Positions 25,858-32,921 of a stretch of DNA of 32,921 nucleotides are shown here, one piece after another (positions within the stretch are counted from its first letter, which is position 1; each line of letters begins with the position of its first letter). The notes under the pieces were generated by a model, which worked only from the letters and a program-made list of their open reading frames with translations, did not search any database and had not been told where the DNA came from. Location of the stretch: contig CAISVF010000500.1 in the NCBI GenBank assembly GCA_903888765.1, positions 1-32,921 on the forward strand. Reading direction: 5' to 3'. The translations under genes were made by a program, and so were the position numbers. This DNA is from an uncultured Verrucomicrobia subdivision 3 bacterium (GTDB lineage: Bacteria > Verrucomicrobiota > Verrucomicrobiia > Limisphaerales > UBA11358).

Positions 25858-26128
25858 AGGGGATTTGTTACGACTTGCACCGGGTTATAAACTTTTTTTA
25901 AGGAATTAGAGCTGGTTTTATTTTAGACAACAAATGAATTTTATCACCGGGCATCGCTTTTTCTAGTGACATTTTGCGCTATACTTTGTGCCATTTTGCG
26001 GTAATTTTTACAATAAATTTATTTCGGTTTGCAACCGAAGCGACGGAAGACTTTTTTTCAATAAAAACTCTCAATTCACAGGCTTTGATTAATCATGTCA
26101 GCCAGCAAAGCAAGAAATCATTCGCCAG
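25858..26128. other. Promoter region of the LamG/Ig protein gene
   Basis: This 271-bp AT-rich stretch has no credible gene. It holds the direct-repeat operator (25970-26000), a possible -10 box (AATTTTA on the plus strand, 25937-25943) and what would be an untranslated leader of about 75 bases. A short inverted repeat CGCCA/TGGCG (26122-26136) straddles the stop of the GH43 gene and might weakly terminate it. Confidence 0.6.
25970..26000 (-). promoter_or_regulatory. Direct-repeat operator, site 2 (2 x CGCAAAATG, 22-bp period)
   Basis: CATTTTGCG at 25970-25978 and 25992-26000 are identical and 22 bp apart. On the minus strand the downstream copy is followed by TCACTAG and, 26 bp after the repeat, by TAAAATT, which could be the -10 box; site 3 has CACTAG and TAAAATT at exactly the same offsets. 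The inner half-site would then overlap the -35 position, the layout of an AraC-type class II activator site. It lies 112 bp upstream of the start codon at 25857. Confidence 0.75.
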
Positions 26129-27469
26129 TCAATGGCGGTGAAACTGAAACCAGTCAACTTTGAAAAGGTCTTTTCCTTCGCCATCGAAACGCAACCACAC
26201 CGCGTGGATTCCTTTCACTGACTGAATGTCGCAGGAGCATTCCCGCCAGTTATGGCCGTCGCCATTGCCCGGCACGGACATCACTCCGATGGAATTGCCC
26301 CATGGACTGTCGGTGGCGATGTCAATGAAGCCAGGCTTTGCACCCGGGGCAACCCGGATGGTCAAGCGGTCCACGCCGGCACCGAAATCAAAGTATTTAT
26401 AAGCGGCCCGATCCCCCTTCCAGATTCCTGCAACCATATCGTTACTGACAGAGAGCGACTGAACCCGGAGATTGCCATGCAGCAGACAGGCGCGCTCAGC
26501 CTCCATTTTCTCACACGAATCCAGCGGACCAGAGGCCCCCTGCGTAGTCATCTCCACTTCGTCAATGGTACCGTCCGACTTGAAAGTGATAGGTTCCATG
26601 CACGTTTTGCGCATGGTAAAGCTGCCCTGCGTCGAGCGGTGGTAAAAAACATACCAGCGCCCCTTGAATTCGACAAGTGAACCGTGATTGTTCCAGTTCC
26701 CGGGATCGCAATAATTGTTGTCAATAATAACACCACGATAGGTAAACGGACCAAAGGGTGAGGTGCCTGTAGCGTAGCCAAGGCAAGTGGGCCGGCTGCC
26801 GCGGCCCATATGAGTGTAGACAAAATAATAAGTTTTAACGTGTTTGACCAGGTAGCCGCCTTCATGGAAAAAATGTTCCTTTTCCGTAAGCACATTGTCA
26901 TGAATGGTGGCGGGGTCCAATTCCGTCATGCTGGGTTTTAACCTGGCCACTTTTGCAGCAAATTGGCCCCAGATATAATATGCCTGCCCGTCATCGTCAA
27001 GAAAGACGCAGGGGTCAATTCCTTCCAATCCATTTAACTCAATTTTCTTGGAGCGAAAAAACGGCCCGTTGGGCGAATCGCTGGTGGCTACGCCTTCAGA
27101 CACTTCTCCCGGCATGCAGTGATAAAGGTAATAGACACCATTTTTATACTGGCAATCCGGAGCAAACAGCGGAGCATTGGCGTAGGGAACCTGGTTGTTT
27201 GGATCCCCGGAAGAAAACACATTGGTAACGATGCTCCAATGGATCAAATCAGTTGTTGAGACCACATCATGTCGGTAGGAGCAAAAATGATTCGGCTTTT
27301 CATCCGTAGAGCCGTAGACATAAAGTCTGCCATCCGGCCAAACATGAGCGGACGGATCGGCGATATAAACCCCAGGAGGCACAATGGGATTCGCGCCGAT
27401 CAGGTTGGTCAGCACGCCCAAAAACCCGATGATGCCAACCATTATCGATTTTGGAGTGGTTGCTATCAT
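26129..27469 (-). CDS. Secreted GH43 glycoside hydrolase with C-terminal CBM6-like domain
   Basis: Counting from the longer frame open to 27547, the GH43 five-bladed propeller runs about 55-345 with YIADPSAHVW (general base D64), GLEGIDPCVFLDDDGQAYYIWG (D178, which tunes pKa) and FFHEGGYLVK (general acid E229); NHGSLVEFKGRWYVFYH adds the usual His. Residues about 345-472 form a CBM6-like beta domain (YKYFDFGAGVDRLTIRVAPG, HAVWLRFDGEG). I place the start at the ATG at 27469 because it gives a signal peptide (MVGIIGFLGVLTNLIGA) and the 26 residues before it look unlike an N-terminus. GH43 enzymes act mostly on arabinose, xylose or galactose linkages; the exact specificity is not readable. It has its own leader and is not tightly linked to its neighbours. 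Confidence 0.82.
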   Translation of the reverse strand: MIATTPKSIMVGIIGFLGVLTNLIGANPIVPPGVYIADPSAHVWPDGRLYVYGSTDEKPNHFCSYRHDVVSTTDLIHWSIVTNVFSSGDPNNQVPYANAPLFAPDCQYKNGVYYLYHCMPGEVSEGVATSDSPNGPFFRSKKIELNGLEGIDPCVFLDDDGQAYYIWGQFAAKVARLKPSMTELDPATIHDNVLTEKEHFFHEGGYLVKHVKTYYFVYTHMGRGSRPTCLGYATGTSPFGPFTYRGVIIDNNYCDPGNWNNHGSLVEFKGRWYVFYHRSTQGSFTMRKTCMEPITFKSDGTIDEVEMTTQGASGPLDSCEKMEAERACLLHGNLRVQSLSVSNDMVAGIWKGDRAAYKYFDFGAGVDRLTIRVAPGAKPGFIDIATDSPWGNSIGVMSVPGNGDGHNWRECSCDIQSVKGIHAVWLRFDGEGKDLFKVDWFQFHRH

Positions 27470-27821
27470 GCCAGTATTTCTGTTTTGAATGCTCTCGAGC
27501 ATTTTTGCGGATGAATGACGCAGTTGAGGTTGGAAAATTCCTTGCAATCTTTGGCAAGGACCGTGACTCTGCCCGCCGCCTCAAAAAACATGGCGCAGAA
27601 TGGGTTTATCGGCAAAGGCAACCGGCCAACTCTGGCGGGACCCGTTTCGACAAAGATGGTCATAGTTGAAGTGCCTTTTTCCGGACCTTGACCTGAATTC
27701 ATCACGGGCAGCATACCCCGCCGTCCATTAATCAATTATCCTTTCCCGCAGCGTGGCTGAGATTGACAAATCCAGTTGCTAAAGTCTGCCTCGATCAAAA
27801 CCAAACAAACCGGTTTGGAAA
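27470..27821. other. Intergenic stretch between GH43 and pseudopilin genes
   Basis: No convincing gene is seen in these roughly 350 bases. Overlapping open frames on both strands (for example 27466-27735 minus, 27451-27669 plus) have no recognisable motif or ribosome binding site. It contains an inverted repeat AATGCT/AGCATT with loop CTCG (27488-27503), just upstream of the chosen GH43 start, and a hairpin near 27801-27818 listed separately. The GH43 promoter should lie here. Confidence 0.5.
27801..27818 (-). terminator. Possible terminator after the pseudopilin gene
   Basis: CCAAAC (27801-27806) and GTTTGG (27813-27818) pair around a 6-base loop. Read on the minus strand the stem comes 3 bp after the stop codon and is followed by TTTTG. 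The stem is short, so termination may be weak. Confidence 0.4.
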
Positions 27822-28673
27822 TCATTGCGGCCAGGTCTTAGACCAATATAATGTCCACAGATCGTTTAATTTGACAGGCTGAACATGCCCATCGGCGAAG
27901 CTGACATTATTATTACCAGGTGGCACAGCGGTTGGACTAAACCTCCGCGGGGCTGCCGTTGGAGCTTTACCCCAGTGGCGGCAAATTTCGAAGCGCCCCA
28001 TGCCACCATTGCCCGGATTACTGCCATTATATAAATCAGAGTTACGCGCGTCTGACGGATCGGGAGAGCCATCGACCCAGATGGAATCGCAGAAATACGG
28101 CGTATTATTGGGGTGAGCTATGGCAGTATCTTTAAGGAAATAGCCCGTAGCCGGAGCGCCGGTGGCCGCGCCCGCCGGGGTGTAAGCGAAGGCATTGTAG
28201 CCATAGCTTCCATCAGCAAGATAGCTCATCCAAGTAGCCAAACTCCAAGGGTAGTCAGCTGTGCCAAAGGCCGTATTTAAGGCAGTATCTGCTTGCGGCG
28301 ATTTCCAAGCCGAGGGTGCAGGATCAGGAGCCATGGGACAGAATCTAGCTCCTTTAATAGCGCTATAATTGGTCTGGAGTTGCCCAACCCACGTGTAATT
28401 TGCCTGATAACCCAATAGAGTACCTCGGCTGTCGCCGTTGTACATTTGCACAGAAAGATTAATTTGCTTTTCGTTATTGAGACATTGAAGATTTTTGGCC
28501 CTGAATTTTGCGGCGGCCAAAGCCGGCAGCAGCATCGCCGCAAGAATGGCTATGATGGCAATAACCACGAGCAATTCAATCAGCGTGAACGCTTTCCGAT
28601 CAGACAAACCCGTCACGGCGTTAGCTTTCATCAGTCCAGAGGCTCGGACACTTGCGTTCACATTCAAGCTCAT
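27822..28673 (-). CDS. Prepilin-type N-terminal cleavage/methylation protein (type II pseudopilin-like)
   Basis: The 283-residue product carries the type IV prepilin signature [20 protein letters not shown] (27-46): cleavage would fall between A28 and F29 with E33 at mature position +5, and Ala instead of the usual Gly at -1. The C-terminal [14 protein letters not shown] is the DGH-type motif that ends many such proteins in Planctomycetota and Verrucomicrobiota. It is probably an extracytoplasmic pseudopilin-like protein that depends on a prepilin peptidase elsewhere; its role in secretion is not established. Met 15 (28631) is an alternative start that would leave room for a leader if the inferred promoter at 28681-28687 is right. 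Direct-repeat site 3 lies 41 bp upstream. Confidence 0.85.
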   Translation of the reverse strand: MSLNVNASVRASGLMKANAVTGLSDRKAFTLIELLVVIAIIAILAAMLLPALAAAKFRAKNLQCLNNEKQINLSVQMYNGDSRGTLLGYQANYTWVGQLQTNYSAIKGARFCPMAPDPAPSAWKSPQADTALNTAFGTADYPWSLATWMSYLADGSYGYNAFAYTPAGAATGAPATGYFLKDTAIAHPNNTPYFCDSIWVDGSPDPSDARNSDLYNGSNPGNGGMGRFEICRHWGKAPTAAPRRFSPTAVPPGNNNVSFADGHVQPVKLNDLWTLYWSKTWPQ

Positions 28674-28680
28674 AATGACT

Positions 28681-28687
28681 AATTTTA
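28681..28687 (-). promoter_or_regulatory. Inferred -10 box of the pseudopilin promoter
   Basis: AATTTTA on the plus strand (TAAAATT on the minus) lies 26 bp after the inner CGCAAAATG repeat. The identical heptamer sits at the identical offset downstream of site 2 (25937-25943). This shared spacing is the evidence; no matching -35 box is seen, as expected for an activator-dependent promoter. Confidence 0.45.
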
Positions 28688-28713
28688 ATAAAAATTCGCG
28701 ACCCTGCTAGTGC

Positions 28714-28744
28714 CATTTTGCGTAATAAAATGTTGCATTTTGCG
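28714..28744 (-). promoter_or_regulatory. Direct-repeat operator, site 3 (2 x CGCAAAATG, 22-bp period)
   Basis: CATTTTGCG at 28714-28722 and 28736-28744 are perfect copies 22 bp apart. On the plus strand CTAGTG precedes the first copy with one base between, as in site 2, so the two sites share 15 of 16 bases there. The inner copy ends 41 bp before the start codon at 28673. Confidence 0.75.
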
Positions 28745-28963
28745 CCAGCTAGAGAAGCGGTCGCCGGCAGAATCGTGACACCATCAAAGATATCATTTCG
28801 GCACAATTTTTTAAGCGGCGAAAACATTTTTACTGTATCCAGCCTGAATGGCGAATCTCCTCCGAGTTAAATTCCTCCAGATGCTCGCTCCCTGCTTGAT
28901 CCAGTATTTTCCGATCAGGATGCATTGCCACGAGCTTGCCGGTATCTTAGCGGTCAGAATAAA

Positions 28964-28981
28964 CCCTACAATTTTGTAGGG
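28964..28981 (-). terminator. Inverted repeat, possible terminator of the GH2/oxidoreductase/sulfatase operon
   Basis: CCCTACAA and TTGTAGGG are perfect 8-base arms separated by two bases. On the minus strand the hairpin is followed by TTTATTC, a poor U-tract. It lies about 84 bp after the sulfatase stop. A protein-binding palindrome is the alternative reading. Confidence 0.4.
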
Positions 28982-29064
28982 CCTTGCTGGTTGGCGCACA
29001 ACTTCCATTCACTCACGCAAATTGCGCGATTGTTATCGACGTACCACCAGAATAAACAGTCAAT

Positions 29065-30489
29065 TTATTTGTTCGGCGAACCGCCCGGTTCCATACCATC
29101 GTCGTCCACTATATTGTAGCCCCACCGTGGTCGCACGAGAGTTGCATTCCACGCATTCCACTTTTTCTGGAGCTGCTCCACTTTGTCGGGCTGCACCGCA
29201 GCGAGGTTGCTGGTTTCGCCTATATCCTTGGAGAGGTTGTAAAGTCTGGCATCGGTGGCAGGCTGATCTTTACCCGTGAGCGTGTCCGCATTTTTATCAT
29301 AACGCACGAGTTTTAAGTTACCCATGCGAATCGCCATTTGTCGCCCGAGACGCCAGTAAAGAGCGTCGTGCGGCAAACCACCTTTCTCGCCGGAAAGAAA
29401 AGGCAACAAATTGACTCCGTCGAGTTTCCACTCGGGTATGATTTTCACACCGGCGGCGGCAAGCGCGGTGGCAGTAAGATCCAGTTGAATCACTGGCGGG
29501 GTGTATACAGCCGGTTTCAGGCGGCTTTTCCATGAGATAAGAAAGGGAACGCGGATACCGCCTTCCAGAGTCGTTCGCTTGGAGCCACGCAAGGGATCAT
29601 TTTGCGAGCCGTTAATCGTGGTGCCGGGCATGGTCGGACCGCCATTGTCGCTGATGAAGCAAACAATCGTGTTTTCTTCCTGGCCGGTCGCAGCAAGCTT
29701 TTTTAAAACCCCACCAATCGACTCGTCCATAGCGAGCAGCATCGCATCGTAGATGCGCCGGCGCTTGTCGGTTATCCCGCGAAATTGGGCCAGCCGTCCA
29801 TCGGTGGCCTGCATCGGCGTATGCACCGCATTATAGGCGAGGTATAGAAACCACGATTCAGCCTGGTGACGCTCAATAAACGATTGCGCTTCACGGCCAA
29901 AGGCATCGGTCGCGTAATCGATTTTTTCAACCGGATTCGTTCCACGCATGATACCGGCACTGGCCAAGTAACTATGTTCGCCGCCGATGAAACCGTAAAA
30001 TTCCTCGAAGCCGCGCTGCAGCGGATGCATCGCGGGCAGGCCGCCGAGATGCCACTTTCCTACCAGCCCGGTAACATAGCCCGCGGTTTTTAAGCGATCC
30101 GCAATCGTGGTTTCAGTCAGCGGCAAGCCATCCGTGCCGCCGACCACATTGAATTCATGTCCAAACCGTTGCTGATAGCGACCCGTCATTAGGCCGGCAC
30201 GCGAGGGCGAGCAGTAGGGACCGCTGACATAGCCGCTGGTAAATTGCACGCCTGATGCGGCAAGCCGGTCCAGATTCGGCGTGGGAATATCCTTGCAGCC
30301 TTGGAATCCAGCGTCGGCATACCCCATGTCATCGCTGACGATAAATAAAATGTTTGGCCGGGTCTTCGTTGCGGCAAGCGAATTTTCACCCACAAAAGCT
30401 GTAAAAGTCAGCAAGCTCATGAAGTAATGCGCCGTCAATAATTTGCTCCGCTTTCCGGGTTTAGCCGGTTGAGGTTGGCAACAGATCAT
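29065..30489 (-). CDS. Secreted type I sulfatase (second copy)
   Basis: The 474-residue product has an export signal (about 18-40, ending SLAA), then PNILFIVSDDMGYADAGFQG (45-64) with the paired metal Asp residues 53-54, and the formylglycine motif CSPSRAGLMTGRY with C93. GLVGKWHLGG, HTPMQATDG and FISDNGGPTMPG complete a canonical arylsulfatase A-type active site. It is only distantly similar to the sulfatase at 17444-19066 (which has TDQQR and CVPSR), so the two probably act on different sulfate positions. Met 24 is an alternative start. It is the last gene of an operon with the Gfo/Idh/MocA oxidoreductase (33 bp upstream) and the GH2 enzyme, pointing to a second sulfated substrate or a later step. 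Confidence 0.9.
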   Translation of the reverse strand: MICCQPQPAKPGKRSKLLTAHYFMSLLTFTAFVGENSLAATKTRPNILFIVSDDMGYADAGFQGCKDIPTPNLDRLAASGVQFTSGYVSGPYCSPSRAGLMTGRYQQRFGHEFNVVGGTDGLPLTETTIADRLKTAGYVTGLVGKWHLGGLPAMHPLQRGFEEFYGFIGGEHSYLASAGIMRGTNPVEKIDYATDAFGREAQSFIERHQAESWFLYLAYNAVHTPMQATDGRLAQFRGITDKRRRIYDAMLLAMDESIGGVLKKLAATGQEENTIVCFISDNGGPTMPGTTINGSQNDPLRGSKRTTLEGGIRVPFLISWKSRLKPAVYTPPVIQLDLTATALAAAGVKIIPEWKLDGVNLLPFLSGEKGGLPHDALYWRLGRQMAIRMGNLKLVRYDKNADTLTGKDQPATDARLYNLSKDIGETSNLAAVQPDKVEQLQKKWNAWNATLVRPRWGYNIVDDDGMEPGGSPNK

Positions 30490-30522
30490 CGCTTTTAACT
30501 ATTTTGAAGGTTGTTGGGTCTT

Positions 30523-31851
30523 TTAGCCCAGGTTCCACGGATGACGATAGCCTCGGGTTAGCAATTCGCTGGCTTCCGCGTCACCGATAATTGATTCGGT
30601 ATTAGCATTCCATTGCAGTTTCCGCCCCACAAGCATTGAAATCAATCCAAGATGACCAGGTATGGCCGAGTGATGCGCGACCTCGGCGGGAGCAATTGTT
30701 GCCTGCCGGGATTTCACGGAGTCAATAAAGTTGCCATGATGGCTGGAAGATTTCTTCAAGGGTATTAAGCGCAGTTCATCCGGGACGGCTTTCCAGCGCT
30801 TCCATTCGGGCTTAGACGCCTCGAACCCGCTTCGATCCACCCAGACCCAGCCTTCGGTTCCAATCCACTTGGTCCCCATTTTGATGTCGTCGTGACCACC
30901 AGCTATGGTCATGGTGATATCGCCCGGATACTTCAACTCGATGCGATATTTCGTGCAGGTATTCCAGACCGAGCCCGGCGGCGGGAACTCGCCATGTCCC
31001 TCAATCTCCAACGGCCCGGCGAGGTCGAAGCCCAAACCCCAATGAGCAATATCGCAGTGGTGCCCGATCCAGTCCAGTAGCTGTCCGCCGCCGATGTTGT
31101 AATTCCAACGCCAGTTCATGTGTACCCTGCCCTTGATGTAAGACTCCATTTTGGCCGGACCAATCCAGCGTTCATAATCCAGTTCCGGCGGAGGCGCGGA
31201 GGCGGTCATGAAATTTCCGGTCTCCGCGAAATCAGTATGACCACTGGGCAAACCCACCTCGACATGATTGACCTTGCCAATCATTCCATTGCGAACAATC
31301 TCTGCCGCCTTGTGGAAAGATGGCCTTGACCTTTGCCAGGAACCCGTCTGCCAGATGATCTTGTGCTTTTGCACCGCACGCACAATTGCCTGCTGCTCGG
31401 CAATGGTCCGCGCCAGAGGTTTCTCACCGTAAACATCTTTGCCCTGCCGCGCCGCCTCGGTGGCGACCAGGGCATGCCAGTTGTCCGGCACCGCAAGCAT
31501 CACGGCATCAATATCCTTGCGCGCCATCATCTCGCGATAATCGTGATACCCGCGGCAATCTTTGTTCTGGTAAAACTCATTGATGGTTTTTACCGCGTCG
31601 CCCAGATGATTGGCGTCCAAATCGCACGCCGCGACAACGTGGCAGTCGGGAATATGCAAAAAGGCGTCAGTGTTGTCTGGCCCCATCATGCCCCAGCCCA
31701 CCACCCCCAGGTTAACTCGCCCGTTTGGTGATGAGCGCAGCTTGCCGGAGGTTGCACAACTGCTCAGGATGCTCGGCCCAGCCACGGCCAGTGCGGTGGT
31801 GGCCAGGAATTGTCGCCGCGTGATTTTTTTCGGGTTTGGGCAGGTGTTCAT
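30523..31851 (-). CDS. Tat-exported Gfo/Idh/MocA-family oxidoreductase (probable lipoprotein)
   Basis: From the ATG at 31851 the product is about 442 residues. ITRRQFLATTALAVAGPSIL is a twin-arginine signal ending in the lipobox LSSC (C32), so it is probably a Tat-exported lipoprotein. The Rossmann fold follows: VNLGVVGWGMMG (nucleotide loop about 52-57), then GEKPLA (EKP at 143-145) and the catalytic region GGGQLLDWIGHHCDIAHWG (254-272), typical of the family. These enzymes oxidise or reduce sugars using a tightly bound NAD(P); exported members with retained cofactor are common in this phylum. A TTG at 31884 would add 11 residues without a better ribosome binding site. It lies between GH2 and sulfatase genes, so a sugar from that pathway is the likely substrate. 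Confidence 0.87.
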   Translation of the reverse strand: MNTCPNPKKITRRQFLATTALAVAGPSILSSCATSGKLRSSPNGRVNLGVVGWGMMGPDNTDAFLHIPDCHVVAACDLDANHLGDAVKTINEFYQNKDCRGYHDYREMMARKDIDAVMLAVPDNWHALVATEAARQGKDVYGEKPLARTIAEQQAIVRAVQKHKIIWQTGSWQRSRPSFHKAAEIVRNGMIGKVNHVEVGLPSGHTDFAETGNFMTASAPPPELDYERWIGPAKMESYIKGRVHMNWRWNYNIGGGQLLDWIGHHCDIAHWGLGFDLAGPLEIEGHGEFPPPGSVWNTCTKYRIELKYPGDITMTIAGGHDDIKMGTKWIGTEGWVWVDRSGFEASKPEWKRWKAVPDELRLIPLKKSSSHHGNFIDSVKSRQATIAPAEVAHHSAIPGHLGLISMLVGRKLQWNANTESIIGDAEASELLTRGYRHPWNLG

Positions 31852-31891
31852 TTTTGTTGTTGGGAGGAATTTAACTTTGTCCAATTGTTGG

Positions 31892-32921
31892 TCATGGGGA
31901 CAGGCCGGTCACAGGTTGGCGGTTTTCATACGCCGCCTTGCGCGCGGTGAGGTCATGAATTTTCTGAACATCGAATTTGGGGCGCCGATCGTAATAGTAA
32001 AGTCCGTTCCTTTCCTGTTCGATGTCAGTCAACTGCGTGTAGCAAAAGCCGAATAGATTGGGGTTGTCCAGCAAGGCATCAAGGGTTCCCTGATAGCGGG
32101 CATAAAACTCGTCGGTTGTCTTGGGGCCATTCCCATAGCTCCAGCCACCTTCGGTCGCCCAGCCGATGCCGCCAATCTCACTGACCATGAAGGGAACACT
32201 GCGGTCGAACCGTGAATGCCGCTGGTCGCCGGACATCCGGCCGGTTGCTGGTTTGGCAAAATAATCCAGCCAGGTTTTGCGGAGTTTCTGGGGATTGCCC
32301 TCATAATCGTGAGCATCCAGAACTTCCGGATGCGGCAGCGTATGCTCCCAGCCGCTGCTTTCCAGCGCGGGACGATGCGGGTCAATGGCCTTGGTAATAT
32401 TCCAGATCATCTGTTGTATTTCCGCCGCATCCTGGTCGGTCTCGTTGAACGGGCACCAGCCGACGACAGCCGGATGGTTCCGATCACGCAAGAGAATTTC
32501 TGTCCATTCATTCACGTAGGCGGAGTAACCTTCCGGCTTGTTATTGAAGCCCCAGTTAGGATATTCACCCCATACTAGGTACCCAAGTTTATCCGCCCAA
32601 TACAGGTACCTTGGCTCAAACACTTTCTGATGCAGGCGGGCTCCGTTGAAACCGCAGGCCTGGGACAGCTCGATGTCTTTTTTCAACGCCGCATCCGTTG
32701 GTGCGGTCCAAAGGCCATCGGGATAAAAACCCTGATCCAGAATCAGCCTTTGAAAGATTGGTTTTCCATTAACCAGGATTTTGCGACCTTCAATGGTGAT
32801 TTTGCGCAAGCCGAAATAGCTTTTCACTTCATCGATCTTCTTTAACCCGCTGAAAAGCGCAAACTTCAGGTCATAAAGAAAGGGAGAGCCGGGCTCCCAC
32901 AGCTTCTTTCGCTTCAGTTGC
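31892..32921 (-). CDS. GH2-family glycoside hydrolase, C-terminal part (runs off right edge)
   Basis: The frame is open from the window edge (no stop up to 32921), so the gene is longer than visible; the GTG at 32827 is internal. Visible residues begin QLKRKKLWEPGSPFLYDLKF, then VKSYFGLRKITIEGRKILVN, the sandwich-to-barrel junction of GH2. The TIM barrel holds the probable acid/base in GWCPFNETDQD (about residue 160 of the visible part) and the probable nucleophile in PFMVSEIGG (about 248). GFCYTQLTDIEQERNGLY near the C-terminus is typical of beta-galactosidase/beta-glucuronidase-like members. The specificity is not readable and the N-terminus and signal peptide are outside the window. Its stop is 40 bp before the oxidoreductase start, so the two are probably co-transcribed. 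Confidence 0.85.
   Translation of the reverse strand, partial: QLKRKKLWEPGSPFLYDLKFALFSGLKKIDEVKSYFGLRKITIEGRKILVNGKPIFQRLILDQGFYPDGLWTAPTDAALKKDIELSQACGFNGARLHQKVFEPRYLYWADKLGYLVWGEYPNWGFNNKPEGYSAYVNEWTEILLRDRNHPAVVGWCPFNETDQDAAEIQQMIWNITKAIDPHRPALESSGWEHTLPHPEVLDAHDYEGNPQKLRKTWLDYFAKPATGRMSGDQRHSRFDRSVPFMVSEIGGIGWATEGGWSYGNGPKTTDEFYARYQGTLDALLDNPNLFGFCYTQLTDIEQERNGLYYYDRRPKFDVQKIHDLTARKAAYENRQPVTGLSP

Larger units (their letters stand above)
28674..29064. other. Intergenic region upstream of the pseudopilin gene
   Basis: The first 70 bases hold the pseudopilin promoter elements. Beyond them, 28745-29064 has no intact gene. On the minus strand a short frame ending near 28840 (DTGKLVAMHPDRKILDQAG, then SEHLEEF and IRHSGWIQ) reads like a real protein C-terminus but is cut off upstream by stops in that frame, so it may be a gene relic. 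An 18-bp inverted repeat lies at 28964-28981. Confidence 0.5.

Noticed and set aside
27500-27509. CATTTTTGCG just upstream of the chosen GH43 start
   Set aside because: It has an extra T and no second half-site at 22 bp.
27451-27735. Overlapping open frames on both strands between GH43 and the pseudopilin
   Set aside because: No recognisable motif, no ribosome binding site, and they overlap the GH43 start.
29599-29607. Another CATTTTGCG copy
   Set aside because: It is single, lies inside the sulfatase coding sequence, and no partner occurs 22 bp away; a chance match.
32778-32806. Two ATTTTGCG copies 21 bp apart
   Set aside because: They are inside the GH2 coding sequence and encode the repeated RKI of RKITIEGRKI; the spacing is 21, a multiple of three, and not 22.

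Overview
The window looks like a chromosomal segment of a heterotrophic member of the Verrucomicrobiota or a close PVC relative. Pointers are the density of secreted sulfatases and glycoside hydrolases without any SusC/SusD pair, a short pseudopilin ending in a DGH-type motif, a very large Asn/Ser/Thr-rich LamG/Ig surface protein with a C-terminal tail typical of that phylum, a Tat-exported Gfo/Idh/MocA oxidoreductase, a PDZ/HEAT protein and a secreted squalene-cyclase-repeat protein. No RNA genes, CRISPR arrays, insertion sequences or phage genes were seen. Family assignments come from reading motifs by eye; no database was searched.

Layout. (1) 1-1311, minus strand: the 5' end of an exported protein running off the left edge, then a secreted prenyltransferase/squalene-oxidase-repeat protein. 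(2) 1511-7334, plus strand: an ebo operon (unknown small protein, eboB TatD hydrolase, eboE, eboC UbiA prenyltransferase, eboD dehydroquinate-synthase-like, eboF phosphodiesterase-like). ebo genes are known from cyanobacteria and other bacteria and from eustigmatophyte plastids, and are needed for periplasmic traffic of the scytonemin monomer in Nostoc. (3) 7353-21592, minus strand: a tight seven-gene operon read from right to left: GH78-like alpha-L-rhamnosidase, sulfatase, LamG + SGNH acetylesterase, PDZ/HEAT protein, GH29 alpha-L-fucosidase, YdjY/ExbD-like protein, and a clan GH-A hydrolase with a PA14 domain. Most gaps are 1-6 bp or overlaps. This looks like a degradation locus for a sulfated, O-acetylated, rhamnose- and fucose-containing polysaccharide. 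(4) 21695-28744: a strong terminator, the 1369-residue LamG/Ig protein, a GH43 enzyme and a pseudopilin. (5) 29065-32921, minus strand: a second small operon (GH2 enzyme running off the right edge, Gfo/Idh/MocA oxidoreductase, sulfatase).

The most unusual signal is regulatory. The 9-mer CGCAAAATG (CATTTTGCG on the plus strand) occurs as an exact direct repeat, start-to-start spacing exactly 22 bp, upstream of three scattered minus-strand genes: the squalene-cyclase-repeat protein, the LamG/Ig surface protein and the pseudopilin. In two of the three an identical AT-rich heptamer lies at the same offset downstream, as expected of a -10 box. This resembles a binding site for a dimeric AraC-type activator and suggests a regulon of envelope or secretion genes.
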